NCBI GenBank assembly: GCA_033182465.1
Contig: CP137319.1
Span: forward strand, 2,542,001 to 2,606,000
Source: Sanghuangporus weigelae
Taxonomy: Eukaryota; Basidiomycota; Agaricomycetes; Hymenochaetales; Hymenochaetaceae
Reading direction: 5' to 3'
DNA: 64,000 bases
Below are positions 50,177-62,330 of the stretch, in pieces (the stretch's first letter is position 1; each line of letters starts with the position of its first letter). The notes beneath the pieces were generated by a model, which had not been told where the DNA came from, did no database searches, and saw only the letters and a program-made list of their open reading frames with translations. Both the position numbers and the translations under genes were made by a program.

Positions 50177-53100
50177 ATGTCCTTGTCATTGGACAAACTG
50201 AAGTCCGTGCCGTCTTTACAGCCTAGTGGGGAGAATTGGACGATATTCGCTATACGTCTTGAGGCCGCTGTACGTGCCAAACGAGTTTGGGACCACTTTG
50301 ATGGGTCGTCCACTCGTCCTGAAGCGGCTGGAGTCGTTCCCCCGCCTATTCAGCCTTCAGCTCAGTCATTCGGCCCCTTGGATTGGCCGAATTTGGGTTT
50401 GACGGGCTCTGCACCAGCCCCTCAACCGCCTCCTGTCGCTCCTGAGGGAATCCAAACGCGTTCTGGTCGAGGCAGGGGCAGAGGTAGAGGAGCGGCAGCT
50501 GCTCCGCCGCCCCAGCCTGAACCGCCTATAGAAAGCCTACCGCCTCTTCCACCATCCCCGGGGGTTCCTCCAGCTGATGACGATGACGATGACGATCTAA
50601 CATTGTCAATTCGTCAGAATGCATGGGACAAAGATGAAGATACAGCAAATTATTTGCTTACCTCGAAGCTCCCTGATACGACTATTGTCCGAATCTTGAC
50701 ATGTCGTACAGTTGCTGAGAAATGGAGATTAGTAGTTCAGGAATATACCGACAAATCGATGTTTGCACAAACCTCGTTGAAAAACGAATTCATGGAGTCG
50801 AAATGCCCCAAAGGAGCGAATGTGAAGCAATTCCTGAATGAATTACGCCTCAAAAAGCAAACATTAGCAGCATGCGGCGTAACAATCGACGATGATGCTT
50901 ACAGGTTGACTATCATCAACTCCATTCCTTCTGGATTGGCCAAGTACGCTTTGATCCAAGTTTCGGCCGCTGAAGTAGCAGCAAGTCATGCAATTTCGTT
51001 TTATGGTGGCCAAATTTCCCAGGAAACCATTCGAAAAATCCGAGCCATCGATCCAGACGCTCTAATCCATCTCATATCAGTCGAATCCAAACGAGAGTCG
51101 AAAGAATGTGAAAGACGAAAAACTGACCAAAAACGAGATACCAAAGGCAAGGAAGTATCCCTCATTTCTGAGGAACGACCTCGAAAGGAAACGAGGACGT
51201 GTCGTTATTGCCACAAACCAGGGCATATTGTCAAGAACTGTAAGAAGCTCAAAGAAAGAAAAGATCAGTCTTACAGTGGACCAAAACGCGAAACGAAGAA
51301 CTCACCACCGGAGAAAGAAAAGCCTAAATCGAAGGATGGAAACATGAAAGAGTCTGCCAATGTAACTGTGGATTCTGAGGACAAATCGGATTGGTGTGCT
51401 GCAGTAGATGAGGATGTGAAAGAAGGTGTCGAGTGCCCACCTGGTTTCGAAGACTGGTTTGATGAAGACGAAAACGACTATCCTATGGTCGAGCTCTCAG
51501 CCAAAGTGACAGAGGATACACCCGAGGAAGAAGAAAGAATTAGTCAAGTTATCATTGATTCTGGAAGTACACGTCACCTTTCTCCAAATAAATCTGATTT
51601 TATCTCGTTTCGTACCGTTCCGCCGAAGTTACTTCGCGCAGCGAATAGACAGCCGTTCCACGCTGTTGGAGAAGGAACTATCGAGATAGAACTACCGAAT
51701 GGAGATTCAGCGTCAAAGATACAATTGAAGGATGCGTGGTACTCACCTTGAGTGACATCTACTCTAATTTCAGTGGGCCGTCTCGATTTAATGGGACACG
51801 AATCGACTTTTGGAAACGCAAAATGCATCATTATCAATCCAGAAGGAAGGAAAATCGCAGACATACCTCGTACTGAACGTGGTCTATATCGTTTCAACGT
51901 CGATTCTGCTACATACTTGATCAATGATGAAGATGAGAGGCAGAAACTTACTGTCGATCAGTTGCACGCGAGATTGGGCCATATATCGCCCAAATCTGCC
52001 ACCCAGTTGATTGCGAAAGGTCTTGTTGAAGGAATCCAGCTAGACCAGTCAGTACCTGCGCCCAAAACATGTGATTCATGTTTATATGGCCGTGCTACTC
52101 GATTCCCGATAACAAAAGCTCGATCTAGCAAGTTAGCAGAAAATTTCGGTGATGAAATTCATACCGATCTTTGGGGACCCTCACCTGTCCAATCGATTGG
52201 AGGCAAACGTTACTATGTGTCATTTACAGATGATGCCACAAGATTTACATACCTGGCAATCATACGATCGAAACGAGACGCTTTCGACTCGTACAAAACA
52301 TTTGCTAAGTGGGCTGAAACGCAACATGGCGTTAAAATAAAAAGACTTCATTCCGATCGAGGGGGAGAATTCACTGGGAAAGACTTTGTTGAGTTTCTCA
52401 AATCTCAGGGAACAGAACAGAAGCTCACCGTTCATGATACTCCCGAACACAATGGAGTTGCTGAACGAGTCAATAGGACAATTGGCGAGAAAATGCGTTC
52501 AATGCTGCATAGCAGCGTTTTGCCGAAGAACTTGTGGTCCGAATGCTGCAAGCATGCAGCATGGTTGAAGAATCGTGTCATTACCAGACCATTAGGAAAT
52601 AAAACGTCATACGAGGCGCTTTACGGAAAGAAACCCTTCTTGAAGGGATTGCCCGAATGAGGCTCTCGAGTCTGGGTACACGACACTAGTGGATCCAAAT
52701 TGGACAAAAGAGTCCGTGAGGGCAGATGGGTTGGATATGATTCAGCATCGAACGGATCACGCATATATTGGCCAGAAAACAAATCACTCACCGTGGAACG
52801 AAGCACATACTTTTCGCCGAGCGACGTCAAATTGATTCGTCTTGAGAGGGAGGAAGAAAAGGAGACCCCTAGCGAGAAAAACAAAAACGAAGAAAAAGAG
52901 ACTTACAAATCCAAGACGATCGTCAATGAGGACAACGAGAACTCTTCTAAACGCATTAAGAAACCCTCTCCATACGTTAGGAGAGTATTGGCCGGCGAGG
53001 GATCCGATAGGAGTCTGCCGCGGGGCATGCGCGCAGCAGTAGCTGCGGCTGCAGATGTGATTGATGAGAGGGTGGACGACTACGACGAGGAGTATGCGTT

Positions 53101-54703
53101 CATGGCCGCTATGGACGACGTGGACGTCGTTGAACCACACTCCCTATCAGAAGCAAAAAGACTCCCCGAATAGAGACTGTGGGAGCAAGCTATGAAAGAA
53201 GAAATACACGCATTAGAATCAGCTGGTACATGGGAGAAACGCGACCACGTACCTAAAGAAACCAACATCGTAGGTTCCAAGTGGGTCTTCAAGGTGAAGA
53301 AGGACGCTGCTGGGAAGCCTATACGATATAAAGCAAGGTTAGTGGCACAGGGTTTCAGTCAAGTCCCAGGAGTCGACTTTTTTGAAACATACGCACCTGT
53401 CGCGAAACTTTCTACTATCCGAGCCGTCCTGGCCATGGCAGCACTTTACGACCTCGAATTGGAACAAATTGATGTTAAAAGTGCTTACCTAAATGGCCAA
53501 TTTGATGACGGAGAGGACATATTCATGAGGCCGCCACCAGGATATGCGAGGAGCAAAACCGAGGTATACGAGCTGAAGAAACCCATATATGGCCTTAAGC
53601 AGTCTGGACGAAAATGGTATCAAAAAGTCACGTGGATCCTTTGTAATAAATTGGGATTTACCTGCTCGGATGCCAACCTCGGGGCTTTCTTCCTCCACAA
53701 CAAAGACACAATTCTTATTGTGGTGATTCATGTCGACGACTTTACTATTGCTGGAACACGTGGCGAAACTAGCCAGATAGCTTGGTTCAAGCAACGCTTT
53801 CAAGAATATGTCGACATTACTGACCTTGGATCACTTCACTGGCTGCTCGGAATTGAAATCATTTGGAATCGTGAAAATCGAAGCCTTTCTCTTTCTCAAT
53901 GGGCCCACATCGATGCTATCTTGCGTCGATTTAACTTTGACGAGCTAAAACCGCTGTCCAGTCCCATGGACCCAAATGTTCGTTTAACCTCTTCGCAATC
54001 TCCACACTCAGCCGAAGAACTTGGCACCATGCGGGACGTACCATATCGAGAGGCGATTGGGTCCCTAATGTACGCGGCTTTAGCAACTCGGCCCGACATA
54101 GCGTTTACTGTAACGCTATTATCCAAGTTTTCCATGAACCCTGGGCCAGATCATTGGAAGGCCGTCAAACGTGTATTCGCGTACTTAAAAGGTTCCAGAA
54201 ATCTTTGGTTGACATACGGAGGAGTTCAAGGACGTGAGTTGAAAGGCTTTACGGACGCAGATGGAAGCATGCAGGAAGAATGTCGAGCAATTTCTAGTAA
54301 TGTATTTATTCTGAATGGAGGAGCCATATTGTGGTATTCGAAAACACAAGAAATCGTCTCGCTTTCTACAGCCGAATCCGAATACATTGCCGCCACCCAT
54401 GCAGCCAAAGAGGCAATTTGGCTTCGCCAACTTGTTTATCAATTATTCAAGACGTCTCTTCAACCAACAACCATCTTTTCTGACAACAAATCCGCGATTT
54501 CCATTACCAAAGAACGTCAGTTCAACGCTCGAACAAAACATATCGATGTTCAATATCACTTCATTCGATGGCTCATCAAGGAAAATAAAATTCGACTCGT
54601 GTTTTGTCCTACCGAGGACATGACAGCCGACATATTTACAAAACCTCTGCCATCTTTCAAAGTCAAACATTTTGCTTCGGAACTCGGACTTCGCACACTT
54701 TGA
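50177..54703 (+). pseudogene. Copia Gag-Pol polyprotein frame with three in-frame stops
   Basis: A single frame of 1,509 codons is interrupted by TGA at 51749-51751, TGA at 52658-52660 and TAG at 53171-53173, with no frameshift. Order: Gag (MSLSLDKLKSVPSLQPSGENW...), a Gly/Pro/Asp-rich insert, a CCHC knuckle (CRYCHKPGHIVKNC), protease (IDSGSTRHLSP), integrase (LHARLGHI...CDSCLYG; HTDLWGPS; DRGGEF; HNGVAERVNR), RT (YLNGQFDDGEDIFMRPPPGY; VDDF), and RNase H (FTDADG; STAESEYIAATHAAKEAIWL; TKHIDVQYHFIR; ADIFTKPLP). At the second and third stops, copia proteins normally have Trp (LPEWGxRVWVH; a W before the WEQAMKEEI region), so TGG to TGA/TAG transitions are likely. The element is almost certainly non-autonomous now. 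Confidence 0.93.
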
Positions 54704-54710
54704 GGGGGAG

Positions 54711-54997
54711 TGTTGGATTATCAAACTGTCGAAGTTCCGATCGAGTTGTTTCACTTGCCGTTTGGAATGAATATATGGTATTTATTAATCATTTGCATTC
54801 TTTCGGTTTTGTGCTTGTCATTCTTGTTTGTCAATTCTCTTTCGCTTTTTTGAATTGTATTACCATTCTATTTCTTTACCGTTCTATCCCGACTTATGTC
54901 TCAGATCCCTTCAGTATTATAAAACCGCTGTAAAAACTGTATAACAAAATAATAGAGAGTTTTCCTCTCGGATATTCGTGTTCGCTCCCTCACAACA
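54711..54997 (+). repeat. Copia 3' LTR
   Basis: 287 bp; one A/G difference from the 5' LTR (cttatgtctc here, cttatatctc there). Confidence 0.92.
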
Positions 54998-55002
54998 GTA
55001 AA

Positions 55003-56785
55003 TAGAATGGCGACTCATCAAGCCCACTATTGTACGAGGTAAGTGTCGACGTCTCACCTCGTGTCATAATGGTGGGAGACGACCTCGAGGGGAAGACCTT
55101 GTGCAGTCAGGAAAGGACGTAAGTTAGACTGGAAAGTACCTAGCCAAGGCAGACGCGCTCCTAACCAAAGACGTCTAGAGTAAATACGAACAGTATAGGA
55201 ACACTGTTGGTAATGGTATTATCATTTAGCTCTGAGTCTGAAGACAAAACAGCATCATCTGCCGGGGAGACAAGGTCATCAGATCAAAGAGCCACAGACT
55301 AAAGAGCTCCGGACTCGCCGCGTATCCGTAGGTCCATCTATATTACCACTGACGTAGGAGAATTGAAATGAATAAAATAAGATTGGAATTTAACGCGATT
55401 TTTACACACAGCACGCCGACATCTGCCGCTACGCGCCTTTCGGAATGAAGACGGGCGGGACATGATTTACGGATTGTTAGTGTTACCTGACCCAGTGGAA
55501 TCTACTGCAGGATCGGATGAAGTCGTGTCAGGTCGCAGGTATACAAGGACAAGGACAAGGACATATTCCAACGGATAAAGTCGCGATGTATAGTACAGTA
55601 CGAAGGGCTTCAGCGATACTCATCAAGGCTAGCTTGAGAAATCAAGATGTTCTGCAATGCCTGCACGAGGCTCGAATTAGTTTTTGTGGCCTGTTCGAAC
55701 AGCGATTTCCGCACATCTGTTACAAAAACAGTCGAGTTGACGAAATGTCTAGGGACTAGTGTGAATTATGACGAGTGACATGAAGTGACAACACATGATG
55801 GGCGATCAGAAGCACATGACTCATGGACTTCCTTTCCTTCAAGGTTCGGTTCACGTTCCGACCCGTCTATCGTTGATCCTGTCCTCACTAGATGCAATCA
55901 ATTTTGTGGGGTGCACAATCGATTTTTTTTCCGGTCAGGCCACATGGAGGATGACTACTATCGGCAGTAGTGACCACTGCCGCGAAGGTCCAGCTCACTC
56001 ACGAGTTCTTAGAATATCTTCTTCAACGTGTCTAGCGGACCACACTGGCATTAAGTGTCATTCTGGGATCTCTTATGTACGTCGCGACCCAATGAGCCGC
56101 CCCATATGTCAATTATTGACTTTCGTACTTAGGCTTGGGGCACCGCCGCGAGTCTTTCGAGGTCTTTCGATCCTCCGCAGAATGAATCGTCTGGCGCTTC
56201 ACGAAAGTTCACGAAGCGAAGGTCCGGAACGGTGCCGACATGTTAAACTTGAGTGTCCTTGTAAAATAAATTCGATTCAATTGATTCATATTCCGAATCA
56301 CTCCGCTTCACTTTAGCGACCACCTTTGGCTAGCTTGGACTGTGTACATTGGACGTCTTGCTACAGATCGGATGATCATATGTATGCAGATGCGGATGCG
56401 ATCGCATTCAGTTGTCCATTTTCATCCGATGAGAACAAGCTAACCGAGGCTTTCAGTCTTGCTAGTATCATCCTCGCGCGAGAAACTAGCTTTTTATGGT
56501 ACCTTGACGGTTGAGCTAATAGAAATTGCGCAAGAACGATATCAAGTGCAAAAAAGGGACGAGCGTAAAGCATACCATGTAAGCACCCGTTGTTTTACGA
56601 TCAGAACGCCTCCCATTTCCGATATCTTGGGATTTAAATTCGACGGTAGGAAAAGAGCTTGGGATCTTTCGAGTCCTCTTATAAACACAAACAGCAAACC
56701 TCATCTACAACCGCTCCTACCCAACCCGTCTCATCCGCGTTTCACAAAAACCGAGGAGCGACGCGATCATAAAGACGACAACAGT
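55003..56785. other. Intergenic region at the start of the right gene island
   Basis: I see no gene with family resemblance. There is a short (aaggac)n run near 55545-55560. Scattered open frames on both strands look like chance. Confidence 0.45.
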
Positions 56786-58008
56786 ATGGAGGAGACAAAG
56801 CGTGCAGAGGACTCTGGCCATCATGGAACCTCAGCAAGGCAGTTGACGACTGTGACGCTGACACCGGAGCAGTTTGATACTCTATATCTTCAGCCTCGTT
56901 CCGGCGCTGGGAAGAGGAACCTGCTCGTGAATAACCTTGGTAACCCAACTCCGCTGTATGTCCAGTTATATTTCTAGCATAGCAGTCGACAGTAACTGAC
57001 GCGTCTCCGGGGAAAAAGTGGGATTACAGCTTTTCTGCTTGCTCTGTTCCCGCTATCTCTAGATCTGTTGCAACTCCGGGGCGCGACTTCTGGGTCTACC
57101 ATAACTCTCCTGGGTGTAAGCGGAGTAGAAAGTGTATCAATTTTGACTGAAGTGTCGTTCGCATCCAGGCACTCTATGGGATTGCAGGAATTGGACTTTA
57201 TCTCGCCTGTATAATGGAATGGATCATCGGCAATACCTTCCCAAGCGTTGTTTTTGGCCTGCTTGGTTAGCACAAACCAGTGCAGCAAAACTATTGCTTG
57301 ACACGGTCACTGATTGTCTTTCTTTTTTCTTCTCAATTAGGTGGCTTTTGGATTTCGTACGCCATTCTTTTGCAACCGACGTTTGGCATTGCGGCGAGCT
57401 TTGCAACTCCGGATCAAGCGACGAGCAGCGCTACTGCCGCTGCTGCTGGCTCGGCGACCTCTGCTTACAATGATGGCGTTGGATTTTATTTCCTTATCTG
57501 GGGCATCTTCTGTTTCGTCCTGTTCCTCGCTTCTCTCCGGACGTGAGTATTTAGATCATTTCGCAGAATACCGTACCTGGACGCTGATTTCTCTTCAGGA
57601 ACGTTGTATTCGCTGCCTTTTTCTTCTGTAAGTTTTCAGATCGTATATCAAGAAGTTAGGCCTGATGCGTGTTCCTCAGTTCTTATTTTAATGTTCGAGT
57701 TACTCGCAGCGGGATACTGTAAGTGGGTTCCTTCTCATGGTCGATCAGAGTGCTCATCTAGACGTATAGTCGCCATCGGCGAGGGTGAGGTACCGAAGGC
57801 GCTAAAAGAACTCAAGGCTGCTGGAGCATTCGGCTTTATCGTGTCAATAGTAGGTCTCCCGTAATTCTCTTTGAGTCCGAAGCTGAACGGTTTCTAGGTC
57901 GGTATATGGATTGACGTATCTCTGCTATTTGCTGCGGTAGGATGCCCGTTCTCTGTCCCGCTCATCGATCTTTCGGGTGTAGGAGGCTCCAATGATAGTC
58001 CAGCATAA
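56786..58008 (+). CDS. GPR1/FUN34/YaaH family transporter (acetate/monocarboxylate-type)
   Basis: The model has eight exons: 56786-56955, 57019-57115, 57169-57265, 57341-57542, 57599-57627, 57680-57718, 57770-57849 and 57898-58008 (825 nt, 274 aa). All introns are GT-AG and about 48-75 nt. The hydrophilic N-terminus is followed by the family signature NPTPLGITAF, LALFPLSLDLLQLRGAT, GLYLACIMEWIIGNTFPSVVFGLLGGFWISYA, FYFLIWGIFCFVLFLASLRTNVVF, FELLAAGY, KALKELKAAGAFGFI and a final hydrophobic span, in the six-helix layout. Members (Ato/Ady2, SatP) carry acetate or succinate with protons across the plasma membrane, and some were proposed to export ammonium. Between helices 3 and 4 is an Ala/Ser-rich insert (ATSSATAAAAGSATSA). 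The very small exons 5 and 6 (29 and 39 nt) fit the frame exactly. The C-terminal exon is the least similar to the family. Confidence 0.88.
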
Positions 58009-58116
58009 AGCCAGAAGTGTTAGGGCTAGTCGACGAATGGTTAATAAAACGCTCCTCTCTAAATAGCTCACTTTCTACTTCAGCATTTACGTAATAATTT
58101 GCTTTTTCTAATACAT

Positions 58117-58248
58117 TCACACCGGGCAAAAACTCATTCCAAGCCCTTAGAAATTTTGATCGGAACGGGTGAGCTCTTATCCGATTGGCTCTTTTTCCAT
58201 TCTGGGTAACATTTTCACGGTTCGGAAATGAGTTTTTGCTCGGTGTGA
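58117..58248. mobile_element. Small inverted-repeat element (MITE-like, ~132 bp)
   Basis: The ends tcacaccgggcaaaaactca and tgagtttttgctcggtgtga are inverted repeats with one mismatch over 20 bases. No clear target duplication is visible, so the boundaries are approximate. Confidence 0.45.
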
Positions 58249-58444
58249 TTCTTTGTTGATTGGTAATCTGAAATACTACTTGTCCTCGGAAGTCTTCATT
58301 TTGTCCATTCATATTGAAGACGATTTGACTCTTGTGACTGAGTCGGCCTGTAGAGTCAGTTTCAGAATCCATAGAGGCTAAAATGACGAAGGACAGAAGC
58401 AAGCAGAGATTTATCACATACAGAAACAACCGATAAACCTTTGA

Positions 58445-60311
58445 TCCTTGTCAACTAGTATGTATCTCCTGGACCATATCTCTGTGCACGTAATGACAGG
58501 TTTATGCTTGTACAATGCGATGATGTCGTCCTTTGCTGCTTGCATCCAGGACTAGTCCTCTGCCGGGCTCAGTCGGAGCACCTCTTATAGTTACGAATTA
58601 GATCAGCGAAACTTCACGATGAAAGAAACAGAAAATCCGTTCTTTCATGAGCGCAAGTCAGAACTCCAATAGTCTACCTATGTCTCTGATGGTGAGATAC
58701 GACTGTTCCCGCAACTGTATTCTGCGGGCGCATCAGAGATCTCCCTCCGAACTTTTCTTGGAGCTTCGGGTGACGGGCAAGTTCGTAGAACATAGTAGGG
58801 ATAGCGTTGCTTGTCGCTCCGTCAAAGAATAGAGTAAAGGTCATGCTTAATTCTTCCGGGCGGAAACATGGGTAGTATGTGTCCGAAAGTTATGTTCGTT
58901 CTTCCGTGAAATATAGAATCAGCTATTATAGAAACAAGGACTCACATGAATACAGACGCGCACCGAATATCGGCGAACAACTTTCTGTCCGACAATTTGT
59001 AATTCGAACTTTCCGACTCGTTGACTTTGTCCAAGGAAAGTCATGTCTGTAGATATGGATAAGGGATAAATGCTTGTCGCACCGGGTTCATCTTGATCCA
59101 GTACACTCAGGACGTCTTTCCCTTTTGCCACTTCGATACCGTCATGTTCTGTGTGCAGAAATATTTGCCCGTTGATGACACCCTCTTCAGCCATTGCTCT
59201 CAACGATTTCAGACTTCAAAAGCAGCTTGTCCAGCAAAACGCTGACTCTGTCTGAGAGACAAACAACTAGCTGCTGAACTCGGGCTGAACTTGGGACTCC
59301 GAGCGCGGAAAGACTAGGGATTACTGTAAGCGCGAATGAATTGCTAATGTAATGCCGAAGTACAGTATGGAGTCGCCACCAACTGAGCATTGAATTGACA
59401 GTCAAATGCAGCTGAGGGAGTGGTTTAGTGCTCAAAATCAATCCCGCTTCATGCATGCATACACCCGCCAAGGATACCCAGCGTTGCACGAGAAGCACAT
59501 ATACAAATATTGACGACGGAAATACAACTTCCTCTCATCTGGTGCACATCTACATACTTATAAAGGCTGCTCTTAATGACAAACGGAGTAGGTAGGACTG
59601 TAGGAACGCGTCTCACGACCTCTCGGAATACGTGCATAAAAAGAGTCTTCACCTCCGCTGCTCGAAATACCGGAAAAGCATCTTCCCATGACTCGATCCT
59701 AGTCAGAAAGCAAGCGACTGAAAATATTTTAGAATGTCAATTACAGGCCAAGACCTCCTTGCTCGCGCACTACCATTATACCCCATCCAGAAGACATACT
59801 GTACGTCCTGTCCCCCTTCGAATGGTACGTTTTACATAGTCGATGCCCGCATTCTGGTAAACATGCTGCATATTGATATTATTGAAAGGGATGGAGAATG
59901 ATGAGATGGAGAAGATCAAGAGCGCTCCTTCTATACCTTTGGATCCGAAAAGAACAGCATTTCGGCCTATTGAAGAAATGTGGGCATAGTCCTGATGCAG
60001 GACTCAGCCACTTACTCCAAATAGTTACAAATAGTCCTTTGAAATGCACCGCAGAGCCATAGATACGCGTCCAATCCAGTTCGCGACTTGTCACCCCGAT
60101 ACGTGGATAGCTCAAGAAGGTTGCCTAATTCGATGCCGTTAGACAATGCATATAAATCAGAAGTTGAGTTCAGACCGGGGTATGCCTACTAAAGACTTGC
60201 AGGTGGACCAGGAAGGCGTCGAGTGACGATATCTCCGTGACGCAGGCTTCTCAAAATAAGCTTGATAACCACGAAGGAGGATAGACACAGCGGGATTCCG
60301 GTGAACGCAGA
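58445..60311 (-). pseudogene. Cytochrome P450 pseudogene
   Basis: P450 blocks occur in order on the minus strand. They are an N-terminal membrane anchor (GIPLCLSSFVVIKLILRSL) and proline hinge (RLPGPPASL, about 60200-60310), GNLLELSTYRG then in another frame DWTRIYGSAVHFKGLF (about 60030-60110), AEMLFFSDPK (near 59945), HVYQNAGIDYVK (near 59850), the stretch IPSLSALGVPSSARVQQL...LDKLL (about 59220-59330), AKGKDVLSVL (near 59125), an I-helix-like LFFDGATSNAIPTMFYELARHPKLQEK (split here: FDGATSNAIPT, FYELARHPKLQEK; about 58750-58845), and an LRLSPAED...QAAKDDIIALYKHKPVI block (about 58480-58590). There is no start codon after the nearest upstream stop. Frameshifts separate the first blocks and follow QEK, in-frame stops lie after LLEF and SPAED, and no heme-binding FxxGxRxCxG is found. 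It is a decayed gene, not a functional enzyme. Confidence 0.72.
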
Positions 60312-60681
60312 GGGCGATCAAGCGAAGCGGAGCTTAGAGGGTTTAGATGCTTAGATGCGCGACTCAGACGACGTCGGGGAGACGGCGACGTTGAAGGCGA
60401 GAGACATGTCTGGACTCTGCGGAACGCCAGTTTGCAAACTGGTAAGATGATGTCATTCTCGACCATTACTTGAACCTTCTGCGTCGTCGTAATTTGCAAA
60501 GTGTCATAGCTTACGAGATTCAGATAGATCGAAACAATGTAAGATGATCGTCGTTTCTGTACACATACCATACACATACAAGTAACAAAACACACTACCG
60601 TTACAACCAAGAACGTTTGATTACGTAAATAATTTAGAAAAAATGCACGCAAATAAGACGAAGTCGTCGTCGCAAGACATA
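60312..60681. other. Intergenic spacer
   Basis: Nothing recognised. A long minus-strand frame (60251-60685) lacks family features and overlaps the P450 relic. Confidence 0.4.
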
Positions 60682-62330
60682 TCATAGATCCACGTATCTG
60701 GTTGAATATCTGTCATCGCTCCCGACCAGTGTGTCTGATCCAAGCGTACTATTGGCACCGACGTGCCAGCTTACGGTGGCAGTCGTGGTCATGATCTGCA
60801 TAGGATAGGCATTGAGAGTTCCGGGGTATTGAGAGCTCGCACGTGCACCGGTGTAGACTAGTCTCCCTTTGACCACTACCTTGTGAAGATGTAATAACAT
60901 GCGGGATGTCATAATTCCAAGAGCAGCGTGGAATGGGCTAGATGCCATTCAGAGTAAACATGCAAGGCATTCGGTAGTCGGTCAAGGTCAACTCTTACCT
61001 GTAACTAAACCAGGGGATTTTCGTTACGTTCTGACCGACAAAGTGCATTAAGCTCCTCATCCAAATTGACTGGTAACAAAGGGGCGTACCACGACCATCA
61101 GGTTATTCAGTACCAATAGAGCGCTGACTCTGGAAAGATGGTGGGGTAAGTCTGCTCATCTCGGCTTGATCAGAAGCAACGAGCAACCTCACCCAAAGAA
61201 GTATAGTAAGTTGTCGTGAACAATGATAGAGAAGAGGGCGCCATTCGTTCGGATGCCCCCTCTCTTTCTCGTCACGAAGGTGTGAACGGACTTCAATAAA
61301 GCGAAGACGAAGAGAACTCCTTCAAATACGGTCGCTATTTGATCTAGTCAATTTCGTATTCTGAAGGAAACTTGCGAAGGCTTACCAGGAATCCATTGCG
61401 CCCATTCAATGCCAGTGTGAACCACAGGGCATCCAGGAATGGGAAGTTGTTTTGCTGCATGTATAACATTTGCTCGGCCCTGGGCATTATGGATTAAAAT
61501 CCATAGGAAACCCCCAATGGATAGGAGGAATAGGAATGCATTGAAGGTGGCTACCTGAAGAATACCCGTGTGAATAAAGTGGAAGCGCCGGGAAGAACCA
61601 ACAATGCAAGGTACCCGTTTGGAACAGTTGTAGAGAGCATAGATGCGGAGCTGCATGATGATCTCTATCATCCATAGGCTGATCGCCCCAACAACTCTGA
61701 TGGTGGCGTCCATGGCGACACACCTGAAAAATGATTGGTTATTTTTGTCTCGAAAAGGCCGCCGAGAGACAACTCCTACGTGTCCAAGCTAGGCTGGAAC
61801 TTTGAAAACGAATGGATTTGGGCCACGTCGAAAATGACGGCGAGAATCGTATAATACCGAATCTAACAGAATTCACCATAAACAGTAGGAGTAGCCTCTC
61901 GCTGAATACTTACTCACCGAAAAGAATAAGATTTTGCCTAGACCCATGCGCCCCGGCTGTCGAGACGTATGAAAAAGTCAACAAATACCCGAGAGAAAAG
62001 ACACAGAAGAAACTAACCCATATGTACTTGACCTGGACACAGTTTGCAAATCGTCTTTAGCTTAATGGTCACCTCGGGAGCATGATTTTCTTACCTCGTC
62101 CGCCAGAGTGTCAACTGGATTCACAGACCCTCATGAGCATGGAGGCTTGCTTCAGAAGGAGAACTTCACAAACTCACAGTAATCAAGCAAAACCCAGGTT
62201 AGGGCGGTAGCTAACGGACGTGTTGAGCAATTGACCAGCGCTGAGGATAAAAGTACCTACGGCACGTATACAATGGAATCCGTGCTGATTTGACAAGCCT
62301 GGTGGCCAACGCTAAGTCAGAGGACGACAT
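60682..62330 (-). CDS. Multi-pass membrane protein, DUF6533-like Agaricomycete family
   Basis: The model has twelve exons, right to left: 62330-62261, 62210-62178, 62114-62095, 62032-62018, 61956-61918, 61862-61780, 61723-61615, 61554-61386, 61334-61193, 61129-61090, 61030-60999 and 60937-60682 (1,008 nt, 335 aa). The typical N-terminal DUF6533 pattern is present: LLDYFDTLADEVKYIW, then GKILFFSIRYYTIL. It is followed by LWMIEIIMQLRIYALYNCSKRVATFNAFLFLLSIGGFLWI (split: MQLRIYALYNCSKR, FLFLLSIGGFLW), GCPVVHTGIEWAQWIPATVFEGVLFVFAL, HDNLLYFFGVSALLVLNNLMVV, and FHAALGIMTSRMLLHLHKV. That makes about seven membrane spans and a short Ser/Thr-rich tail. Proteins of this kind form large lineage-specific families in mushrooms, and their function is unknown. 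The chain of tiny exons (15-40 nt) is supported by an unbroken frame and by family resemblance. The first exon is the least certain. Confidence 0.85.

Larger units (their letters stand above)
49779..54997 (+). mobile_element. Ty1/copia retrotransposon (5,219 bp)
   Basis: The 287-bp LTRs 49779-50065 and 54711-54997 (TGTTGGATTATC...CTCACAACA) differ at one position by eye and are flanked by GTAAA (49774-49778, 54998-55002). A purine tract (TGAGGGGGAG) precedes the 3' LTR. One long frame encodes Gag-Pol in copia order (integrase before RT) but has three stops. Confidence 0.95.

Noticed and set aside
57962-58429. 155-codon minus-strand frame next to the FUN34-family gene
   Set aside because: The first ATG is 19 codons in, it contains the small inverted-repeat element at 58117-58248, it overlaps the 3' end of the transporter gene, and no family is recognisable.
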